Shown: in pieces, positions 55,468 through 64,000 of the stretch | Layout of the letters: each line of letters starts with the position of its first letter | Position numbering within the stretch: position 1 is the stretch's first letter | NCBI GenBank assembly: GCA_902572735.1 | Contig: CACGGX010000001.1 | Span: 124,001-188,000 of the forward strand | Length of the DNA: 64,000 nt | Reading direction: 5' to 3' | Source: an uncultured Alphaproteobacteria bacterium | GTDB taxonomy: Bacteria > Pseudomonadota > Alphaproteobacteria > HIMB59 > GCA-002718135 | Translations under genes and position numbers: made by a program | Notes under the pieces: generated by a model | The model's database searches: none | The model's input: only the letters and a program-made list of their open reading frames with translations | What the model was told of the DNA's origin: nothing

Positions 55468-55788
55468 ATGTCAATACTAGAAAAATACATGAAGGTTTTT
55501 AATGAAAAAGATGAAGCAGGAATGAATGAAATTATCCATGATGATTTCAAATTTACAATGCATTCTAGTGGTAATGTTCTATCAAAGTCCGACGTTATAG
55601 GCTGGGCTATGAGTGACGACATTAATGATGATAAGTCTAGAATTGTATACGAAAATGACGAGATTGGGATACATCACTCTTTCGTTACTTTTAAAGATGG
55701 CAACACACAAGCTGTGATGGCGGTATACAAATATAAAGATGGCAAAATAATTTCATTAGAAACTGGGGCAACCAATATGCCAAAATAA
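55468..55788 (+). CDS. NTF2-like (SnoaL-type) small protein
   Basis: A 106-residue protein from ATG 55468, preceded by AGGAG at the right spacing. One alpha-beta domain: YMKVFNEKDEAGMNEIIHDDF at the start, then HSSGNVLSKSDVIGWAMS, and beta strands ending GKIISLETGATN. This is the NTF2-like cone fold seen in SnoaL and ketosteroid isomerase relatives. No catalytic residues can be assigned. Last gene before the terminator shared with katG; unrelated to the transporter by sequence. Confidence 0.6.
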   Translation: MSILEKYMKVFNEKDEAGMNEIIHDDFKFTMHSSGNVLSKSDVIGWAMSDDINDDKSRIVYENDEIGIHHSFVTFKDGNTQAVMAVYKYKDGKIISLETGATNMPK

Positions 55789-55789
55789 A

Positions 55790-55816
55790 AAAAGTGGAAC
55801 TTTAAGTTCCACTTTT
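55790..55816 (-). terminator. Bidirectional terminator between NTF2-like gene and katG
   Basis: AAAGTGGAACTT (55791-55802) and AAGTTCCACTTT (55804-55815) form a 12-base stem. On the minus strand the stem runs into seven T followed by ATTTT, a good terminator for katG; on the plus strand only four T follow, so it may also stop transcription from the transporter side. Confidence 0.88.
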
Positions 55817-55835
55817 AAATTAATTTAAATTATTT

Positions 55836-57971
<2,136 letters not shown>

Positions 57972-57989
57972 TTAGAACCTCCGTTATTT

Positions 57990-58010
57990 AATACTAATAT
58001 ATAAAGTATT
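57990..58010. promoter_or_regulatory. Dyad upstream of katG
   Basis: AATACT (57990-57995) and AGTATT (58005-58010) flank AATATATAA, giving a 21-base imperfect palindrome centred 29 bases before the katG ATG. Placement suits an operator or overlaps the -10 region. The regulator is unknown; it does not match the OxyR ATAG-N7-CTAT pattern well. Confidence 0.35.
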
Positions 58011-58031
58011 TAAATTAAAGAAAAGTGAAAA

Positions 58032-58436
58032 CTATAACTCAATTTTAAATTTTTCAGGTCGCCACGTCGCAGGGGCAAGTTCAAAATCATCAAAATTAAA
58101 AGCAGGTGCGACAGTGCATCCAATTAAACTGAAAGCACCAGAAGATCTCATCGCAAACCATGTGTTTGCTGTTACGGTATAAATATAATTATGATCTGAC
58201 CCTAAAGAAAAAACTTCATAATTAATTCCGTCATTCGATGTGAAAACTTCTAGAGGATCTCCAGAATAAAAATGTAATATTTCATTTTTAGTTAATCGAT
58301 GCCAATGTGATTTTTCACTCTTTTTTAATAGGTAATAAATTTGACTAACATTATCGTTCTTAAAATTTTCAACATAATGCCCTCCTTCAGGATGACTAAT
58401 CATATTGAGTTTTTTAATTAAATTATCTGCTTCCAC
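58032..58436 (-). CDS. DUF985 cupin-type protein
   Basis: A 134-residue single-domain cupin: HPEGGHYVENFKND near residue 14, SHWHRLTKNEILHFYSGDP near 42, and VAPAFNFDDFELAP near 107, which are the conserved stretches of the DUF985 (YML079w-like) family. Metal-binding His are plausible in HWH. Function unknown; it is last in the cysS-thrS-hemB-hisI-ribA run and abuts ribA without a gap. Confidence 0.82.
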   Translation of the reverse strand: MEADNLIKKLNMISHPEGGHYVENFKNDNVSQIYYLLKKSEKSHWHRLTKNEILHFYSGDPLEVFTSNDGINYEVFSLGSDHNYIYTVTANTWFAMRSSGAFSLIGCTVAPAFNFDDFELAPATWRPEKFKIEL

Positions 58437-59027
58437 TTAAATTAAATGACCAAGTTTACTTTTCTTAGTTGAGATATATTTTTCATTATACTTATTGGTG
58501 TCTGAGAAAATAGGAACTCTTTGATTTACTTTGATGCCCATATCTTCAAGCGCTTTGATTTTTTTTGGATTATTTGTCATCAAGTCTAATTTCTTGATTG
58601 CTAAATATTTCACCATTCCAGCAATATTTTCATATGTTCTCTCATCATCTTTGAAACCCAATTGATGATTAGCCTCAACCGTATCTAGCCCCTTGTCTTG
58701 TAGACTATATGCTTTAATTTTATTTGAAAGGCCGATACCTCTTCCTTCTTGTTGAAGATAAAAAATCACCCCTCTTCCATTTTGTGCAATTTGTTTTAAT
58801 GATTCAGTTAGTTGGAATCTACAATCACATCTCATACTAAAAAATGACTCACCAGTAATACACTGCGAATGAATTCTTGATAAAACTGGCTCATCTGTGA
58901 GCAAGTCACCCATACATATCGCCAAATGATCTTTAGATTCATTTTCATCCGTAAATGCATGTACGGTAAATTCTCCCATGTCTGTAGGAAGTTTGCTAGT
59001 TTCAATAAACTTTAATTTGTCTGACAT
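58437..59027 (-). CDS. ribA: GTP cyclohydrolase II
   Basis: A 196-residue RibA without a fused RibB domain. Zinc cysteines in SQCITGESFFSMRCDCRFQL near residue 54, catalytic region FYLQQEGRGIGLSNKIKAY, and VEANHQLGFKDDERTY. It opens the GTP ring in riboflavin synthesis. It overlaps hisI by one base and shares the leftward operon. Confidence 0.95.
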   Translation of the reverse strand: MSDKLKFIETSKLPTDMGEFTVHAFTDENESKDHLAICMGDLLTDEPVLSRIHSQCITGESFFSMRCDCRFQLTESLKQIAQNGRGVIFYLQQEGRGIGLSNKIKAYSLQDKGLDTVEANHQLGFKDDERTYENIAGMVKYLAIKKLDLMTNNPKKIKALEDMGIKVNQRVPIFSDTNKYNEKYISTKKSKLGHLI

Positions 59028-59500
59028 TATAGTTTAGTAGGATTTGGGGCGCCTTTATATACTTCTTCAGGATCAAAAACTTTCTCTTTCTCTTCAAATT
59101 TAAGAACTACCTTAGAGCTAGAATTATCCAATGGAATACTTCTATAAAAACATGATCTATATCCTACATGACAGCTAGCACCACCTTTGACATCAACCCT
59201 TAACCAAACACAATCTTGGTCATCATCAATTCTTATTTCTTTTATCTTCTGCGTTAATCCACTCGTTTTACCCTTGTGCCAGAGGGTATTTCTACTTCTT
59301 GAAAAATAAACTGCTTCACCCAAACTTATGGTTTTTTTAAAAGCTTCTTCATTCATATAACCTTGCATAAGTAGTTCACCAGATGAAAAATCTGTTGTTA
59401 CAACAGGTATCAGACCATTTGAATCAAATTTTGGAGCAAGTTCATTTGACTCCTCAACTTGTTCTATAGATTTTCTTTTTTCAAATTGAATGTTATTCAT
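59027..59500 (-). CDS. hisI: Phosphoribosyl-AMP cyclohydrolase
   Basis: A 157-residue His[15 protein letters not shown] near residue 46, [15 protein letters not shown] near 68, metal-binding [12 protein letters not shown] near 92 and [15 protein letters not shown] near 106. It opens the purine ring in histidine synthesis. Separate from the main his cluster, where hisE lies; the two are fused in enterics. It overlaps hemB by 8 bases. Confidence 0.95.
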   Translation of the reverse strand: MNNIQFEKRKSIEQVEESNELAPKFDSNGLIPVVTTDFSSGELLMQGYMNEEAFKKTISLGEAVYFSRSRNTLWHKGKTSGLTQKIKEIRIDDDQDCVWLRVDVKGGASCHVGYRSCFYRSIPLDNSSSKVVLKFEEKEKVFDPEEVYKGAPNPTKL

Positions 59501-60494
59501 TTTTTAATTTTTCAGCAGCTTCTAATGCAAAGTAAGTTAGTATACCATTTGCCCCAGCTCTTTTAAAAGATAAAAGAGATTCCATTATAACTTTTTCATT
59601 GAGCCAACCTTTATTAATTGACTCTTTTATCATCGAATATTCACCAGATACTTGGTAGCCAAAAGTTGGAACTTTAAATTCTGATTTTATTCTAGAAATA
59701 ATATCAAGATAAGGCATACCAGGCTTAACCATTACCATATCTGCTCCTTCACTTATATCTAATCCAACTTCTCTAATCGCTTCCTCACTGTTTGATGGAT
59801 CCATTTGATATGTTAATTTACCATCTTTACCTAAACTAGAACCAGAACCAATAGCATCTCTAAAAGGTCCATAAAAACCTGAAGCATATTTAGCAGCATA
59901 AGAAAGTATTAGCGTATCTGTTAAATTATTTGAATCTAATGCACTTCTTATTCTTCCAACCCTACCGTCCATCATATCTGATGGGGCGATTACATCACAA
60001 CCAGCATTCGCTTGGGTTAGAGCTTGTTGTTCCAAAACCTCCAAAGTTTTATCATTATCTATTTTATCATTTATAACTAGACCATCATGCCCATGGTCCG
60101 TAAAAGGATCTAACGCAACATCACATACAATACCAATATTTGGAAAATTTTTTTTGATACTTTTAATTGATCTGCACACCAAATTGTTTTCATCTACAGC
60201 TAAACTTCCCTCAGAATTTTTAAGGCTACTTTCAATTTGAGGAAAAATTGCAATAGCGGGAATATTAAATTTAACAGCTTTTTCTACTTCACTTAAAAGT
60301 TTATCAATAGAATATCTGCTTACACCAGGCATCGAATTAATTGGATCATCAACCTTGTTTCCTTCGCATACAAATAGAGGTAAAATTAAATCATTAACAC
60401 TAAGTGTATTTTCAGTAACTAAACGACGAGAAAATTCTTTCATTCTATTACGTCTAAGTCTTGTGCTTGGAAACTTGCCTTGCATGTTATTCAT
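59493..60494 (-). CDS. hemB: Delta-aminolevulinic acid dehydratase
   Basis: A 333-residue HemB: Schiff-base lysines in [18 protein letters not shown] near residue 200 and [12 protein letters not shown] near 254. The metal site reads [14 protein letters not shown], with Asp in place of the zinc cysteines, so it is the magnesium/potassium type common in alphaproteobacteria. It condenses two aminolevulinates to porphobilinogen. Three bases from thrS. Confidence 0.96.
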   Translation of the reverse strand: MNNMQGKFPSTRLRRNRMKEFSRRLVTENTLSVNDLILPLFVCEGNKVDDPINSMPGVSRYSIDKLLSEVEKAVKFNIPAIAIFPQIESSLKNSEGSLAVDENNLVCRSIKSIKKNFPNIGIVCDVALDPFTDHGHDGLVINDKIDNDKTLEVLEQQALTQANAGCDVIAPSDMMDGRVGRIRSALDSNNLTDTLILSYAAKYASGFYGPFRDAIGSGSSLGKDGKLTYQMDPSNSEEAIREVGLDISEGADMVMVKPGMPYLDIISRIKSEFKVPTFGYQVSGEYSMIKESINKGWLNEKVIMESLLSFKRAGANGILTYFALEAAEKLKNE

Positions 60495-60497
60495 TTT

Positions 60498-62423
60498 TTA
60501 TTCTATTGGTGATTTTGCTTCTTTAGATAAGCTAGTAACAATATCCTCTAATTTAAAGGTCTTTGTTTCAGAAGATCCAATTCTTCTAACAGATACTGTT
60601 TTATCTTGAGCTTCTTTTTTTCCAACAGCAATAATTGCTGGCACTTTACTATTGCTGTGTTCACGTATTTTATAACCAATTTTTTCATTACGTGTATCTA
60701 TTTCGGCCCTAATTCCTTTTGATACTAATGCTTTTTGTACCTCATAAGCATACTCATCTGTATCAGATGTAATTGTAGCAACTACAGCTTGCAATGGTGA
60801 AAGCCAAAACGGAAGATGGCCTGCATAATGTTCAATCAGAATGCCAGTGAATCTCTCTAAGGAACCAAATAGAGCTCTATGTAACATGACTGGTATTTTT
60901 TTATTACCATCTTCTCCAATATAAGTGGCTCCCAATCTTCCAGGTAAATTTAAATCTACTTGCAGTGTTCCGCATTGCCAGTCTCTACCAATTGCATCAC
61001 GTAAAACAAACTCTAATTTTGGACCGTAAAATGCACCTTCTCCTGGGTTGAGTGTATACTCAAGATCTGTTGCTTCCATGGCTTGCATTAATGCAGCCTC
61101 AGCCTTATCCCAAATAGCATCATCCCCTACGCGTTTTTCAGGACGGTCAGAAAATTTAATTCTAATATTATCGAAACCAAAGTCCTTATAGATACTAAGT
61201 ATCAAATCACATACCGTTTTACTCTCTTGTGTAATTTGATCTTCTGTACAAAATATATGTGCATCATCTTGTGTGAATGCTCTCACCCTCATTAATCCAT
61301 GAAGAGCACCTGATGGTTCATACCGATGTACTTTTCCGAATTCAGATAATAGAAATGGTAAGTCTCTATAACTTTTTAATCCCTGTTTAAAAATTTCTAC
61401 AGCACCAGGGCAATTCATTGGTTTGATAGCATAAATTTTATCGTCTTTTGCTTCAGTTCTAAACATCATGTCACTAAATTTGTCCCAGTGACCAGACGTT
61501 TCCCATAGAGACTTATCCATCATGTCTGGCGTATTAGTTTCTACGTAACCTGCCTTGTCTTGTCTGTTTCGCATATAATTTATTAGCGATTGAAATAATG
61601 TCCAACCCTTAGGATGCCAAAACACCGCTCCAGGAGCCTCTTCCTGAAAATGAAATAAATCCATTTCTCTTCCTAGTTTTCGGTGATCTCTTTTTTCTGC
61701 TTCTTCAATTTGCAAAAGGTGTTGTTCAAGATCCTTTTCTGTTGCCCAGGCTGTTCCATAAATTCTTGTTAGCATTGTATTAGATGAATCACCTCTCCAG
61801 TAAGCACCAGCAACTTTCATTAATTTAAATGCTTTACCAATTTGTTTTGTTGAAACCATATGAGGGCCTCGGCACAAGTCTAACCAATCACCTTGTTTGT
61901 AAATACTAATTTCCTCATTATCAGGCAGATCATTAATTAGTTCAACTTTATAGTCTTCACCTTTGTCTTTAAAATGTTTTATTGATTCTTCTTTAGACCA
62001 CACTTCTCTTATGAAATTTTTATTTCTCTGAATGATATCGTGCATCTTCTTTTCAATTTTTGGAAGATCTGCAACAGTAAAAGGTTCATCTCTTGCAAAA
62101 TCATAATAAAAACCATTTTCAATTGCTGGACCAATTGTAACTTGCGTTCCAGGGAATAATTCCTGAACAGCTTCTGCCATTACATGAGCACAATCATGTC
62201 GAATTAATTCAAGTGCTTCCTCGCTATCTCTTTTTAAAATCGCTACAGATGCATCACCATTAATTGGTAAACTAATATCTTTTATCTCATTATTAATTTT
62301 TATAGCAACTGATTCTTTCGCAAGAGATTTAGAAATTTGCGATGCCAATTCAAGACCATTGATGCCTTTATCAACTTCCTTTTTATTTCCATCTGGAAAT
62401 GTAATTATTATCTTTTCACTCAT
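60498..62423 (-). CDS. thrS: Threonine--tRNA ligase
   Basis: A 641-residue class II synthetase: N-terminal TGS domain, editing domain ([40 protein letters not shown]), and catalytic core with zinc ligands in [13 protein letters not shown] near residue 337 plus motif 2 [20 protein letters not shown]. The anticodon-binding domain ends the protein. Full length, including the N2 editing domain. It overlaps cysS by 4 bases. Confidence 0.97.
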   Translation of the reverse strand: MSEKIIITFPDGNKKEVDKGINGLELASQISKSLAKESVAIKINNEIKDISLPINGDASVAILKRDSEEALELIRHDCAHVMAEAVQELFPGTQVTIGPAIENGFYYDFARDEPFTVADLPKIEKKMHDIIQRNKNFIREVWSKEESIKHFKDKGEDYKVELINDLPDNEEISIYKQGDWLDLCRGPHMVSTKQIGKAFKLMKVAGAYWRGDSSNTMLTRIYGTAWATEKDLEQHLLQIEEAEKRDHRKLGREMDLFHFQEEAPGAVFWHPKGWTLFQSLINYMRNRQDKAGYVETNTPDMMDKSLWETSGHWDKFSDMMFRTEAKDDKIYAIKPMNCPGAVEIFKQGLKSYRDLPFLLSEFGKVHRYEPSGALHGLMRVRAFTQDDAHIFCTEDQITQESKTVCDLILSIYKDFGFDNIRIKFSDRPEKRVGDDAIWDKAEAALMQAMEATDLEYTLNPGEGAFYGPKLEFVLRDAIGRDWQCGTLQVDLNLPGRLGATYIGEDGNKKIPVMLHRALFGSLERFTGILIEHYAGHLPFWLSPLQAVVATITSDTDEYAYEVQKALVSKGIRAEIDTRNEKIGYKIREHSNSKVPAIIAVGKKEAQDKTVSVRRIGSSETKTFKLEDIVTSLSKEAKSPIE

Positions 62424-63802
62424 CTAGATTTCCGCCAAATCGTTCCTTTATCAGTATCTTCTATTTCTATGCCTTTATCTTTTAACGTGTCCCTAATAGT
62501 ATCTGCCAAATTAAAATTTTTACTGCGTCTAGCTTCATTACGTTCATTTATCAACCTTTCAATTTCTTCAGTATTTTCAGTATCTTTTTGATTATAACCT
62601 AACCAATTTCCTGGATCATCTTCAAGAATACCTAATATTTTACCGGCAGAAAGAAGATTTTTTTTGATTTCTTTTTTTCTTTCATCAGATGCAGATGAAG
62701 CATCATTTGCTTCTTCATTAAGTTTTGCAATAACTTTAGGTGTATTCAAATCATCTAAAAATGATTCCATTATTGAATCAGAAGGTAAGTTAGAATCTAT
62801 TTCAACTTCTGACAACTCTAATAGAACTCTATAAAGTCGATCTATCATTTTGCTATTTTGTTCAATGATTTCTTCTGTCCAGTTCAATGGCTGTTTGTAA
62901 TGAGCTGACAACAATGTTAATCGCAAAACCTCTCCCTTGTATTTTTTATTGAGATCATGAACGAGTCTAATATTGCCAATTGACTTCGACATTTTTTCTC
63001 CCTCAACATTAACAAATCCATTATGAAACCAATAAGTTGCAAAATCTTTAGGATCTTTATTTTCAGATATCGAACAAGTTTGTGCTATTTCATTTTCATG
63101 ATGCGGAAATACCAAGTCAATACCACCGCTATGGATATCAAAAGGAAGGCCTAATGATTTTTCTGACATAACGGAGCATTCTAAATGCCATCCTGGTCTT
63201 CCAAATCCCCAAGGTGAATCCCACCCAGGTAAGGGTGAAGGAGATGGTTTCCATAAAATAAAATCTGCAGGATCTTTCTTGAAAGGTGCCACCTCAACAC
63301 GGCTTCCAGCTATTTGTTCATCTCTATTTCTTTTTGAAAGAATTCCATAATTATCAAAACTTGGCACATGAAATAAAACATGACCCTCTTTTTCATAAGC
63401 TTTATTTTCATCAATTAATCTTTTTATTAATTCGATCATTTCTTTAATATGATCAGTTGCTCTTGGTTGAATATCAGGAAGATTAACACCGAGTGCGCTC
63501 ATGTCATTATTGTAAATCTCTGTATATTTATTTGTAATAACACTTATGTCCTCACCTGTTTCTTTAGAAGCTTCTATAATCTTGTCATCAATGTCAGTGA
63601 TATTAGACACATAGGTCACTTGTTTAAATTGTGTTTTTAATACACGGACTAATAAATCATTTACAACTGCCATACGCGCATTACCTATGTGCGCAAAATT
63701 GTAAACAGTTGGACCGCAAGCATATATTCTTACATGATCTGGATTAACTGGTTTAAAAAATTCTTTTTTACCACTTAATGTGTTTTGTAACTGTAATGAC
63801 AT
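62420..63802 (-). CDS. cysS: Cysteine--tRNA ligase
   Basis: A 460-residue class I synthetase from ATG 63802 (a TTG precedes). Zinc and HIGH region in [19 protein letters not shown] near residue 27, zinc ligands in [13 protein letters not shown] and [14 protein letters not shown], and KMSKS in [11 protein letters not shown] near 268. First gene of the leftward cysS-thrS-hemB-hisI-ribA-cupin run. Confidence 0.97.
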   Translation of the reverse strand: MSLQLQNTLSGKKEFFKPVNPDHVRIYACGPTVYNFAHIGNARMAVVNDLLVRVLKTQFKQVTYVSNITDIDDKIIEASKETGEDISVITNKYTEIYNNDMSALGVNLPDIQPRATDHIKEMIELIKRLIDENKAYEKEGHVLFHVPSFDNYGILSKRNRDEQIAGSRVEVAPFKKDPADFILWKPSPSPLPGWDSPWGFGRPGWHLECSVMSEKSLGLPFDIHSGGIDLVFPHHENEIAQTCSISENKDPKDFATYWFHNGFVNVEGEKMSKSIGNIRLVHDLNKKYKGEVLRLTLLSAHYKQPLNWTEEIIEQNSKMIDRLYRVLLELSEVEIDSNLPSDSIMESFLDDLNTPKVIAKLNEEANDASSASDERKKEIKKNLLSAGKILGILEDDPGNWLGYNQKDTENTEEIERLINERNEARRSKNFNLADTIRDTLKDKGIEIEDTDKGTIWRKSR

Positions 63803-63813
63803 CAATATAATTT

Positions 63814-64000
63814 TTAATAATTAAGTTCTATTACCACGGGTTCGCCATGAACTAAAATGATTGCGGCTTTTTCAAATGATGGAGGACCTTTTGGTTGATA
63901 ATTATTACTAAAGGCAAAACCTTCTTTTGGTCTCCAGAATAATCCAGTCTTTAATTTTCCATCTGAATCTTCATCGTGATAGGCAACTATTGCTATTTTT
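63814..64000 (-). CDS. DUF2141-family protein, C-terminal part (runs off the right edge)
   Basis: The last 187 bases on the minus strand encode about 61 residues ending in TAA at 63814-63816: IAIVAYHDEDSDGKL near the edge, then GLFWRPKEGFAFSNN, PKGPPSFEKAAIIL and a final VVIELNY. These are the hallmark HDEDxNGKL and PxExxGFSNN stretches of DUF2141, a periplasmic family of unknown function. The start and signal peptide lie outside the window. Eleven bases upstream of cysS, so possibly the same transcript. Confidence 0.75.
   Translation of the reverse strand, partial: KIAIVAYHDEDSDGKLKTGLFWRPKEGFAFSNNYQPKGPPSFEKAAIILVHGEPVVIELNY

Overview
This window is one contiguous stretch of a bacterial chromosome that is very AT-rich by eye and densely packed with genes. 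Most genes touch or overlap, only one intergenic region exceeds 300 bases, and I saw no rRNA, tRNA, insertion sequence, CRISPR array or prophage. The gene families and their order (porin, DUF3576, leuS-lptE-holA, parB-parA-rsmG-mnmG-mnmE-rho, then maf-aroE-coaE-dnaQ-Tim44-Smr, hslVU-his, rdgB-rph-hrcA-grpE-dnaK-dnaJ-dapB) are those of alphaproteobacteria. The base composition and compactness suggest a streamlined, probably marine, SAR11/HIMB59-like lineage. Placement below class level is inference.

Left arm (1-20657). It opens with a cnoX-like chaperone-thioredoxin, a LON-domain protein, a UbiH-family hydroxylase, ftsK, lolA, a degenerate response regulator and a YggS protein. A strongly expressed-looking porin with structured leader and terminator follows. 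Then come a DUF3576 lipoprotein, leuS, lptE and holA, followed by the leftward block parB, parA, rsmG, mnmG, mnmE, an exported FG-GAP protein and rho. Two parS-like palindromes lie between mnmG and mnmE and inside mnmE. The 421-base gap between divergent rho and maf is the best candidate for the replication origin, because all flanking genes point away from it and this is the usual alphaproteobacterial origin neighbourhood.

Right arm, origin-proximal (21079-45880). maf, aroE, coaE, dnaQ, a Tim44-like protein, a T4-type lysozyme and an Smr protein form a tight, lysine-rich run. The lysozyme sits where other alphaproteobacteria usually carry the lytic transglycosylase mltA. A leftward group (DUF3108, a GT39-type glycosyltransferase, a double PAP2 phosphatase) looks like envelope lipid modification. 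hslVU is divergent from hisB-hisH-GNAT-hisA-hisF-hisE-HIT. A second envelope group follows (a BON lipoprotein resembling DolP, rsmI, an LpoA-like lipoprotein), then rdgB-rph and the hrcA-grpE-dnaK-dnaJ-dapB stress operon. dnaK and hslV both carry RpoH-type promoters with identical 13-base spacers.

Distal part (45881-64000). This holds a full-length pyruvate carboxylase, upp with a BMP-family nucleoside-type ABC transporter, an NTF2-like protein, katG, and a leftward metabolic and translation operon (DUF985 cupin, ribA, hisI, hemB, thrS, cysS, with a DUF2141 fragment upstream). The points most worth a second look are the T4-type lysozyme, the origin and parS architecture, the paired RpoH promoters, the porin leader dyads, the blind response regulator, and the convergent gene pairs whose stop codons interlock in short palindromes such as TTAA and TTAATTAA.
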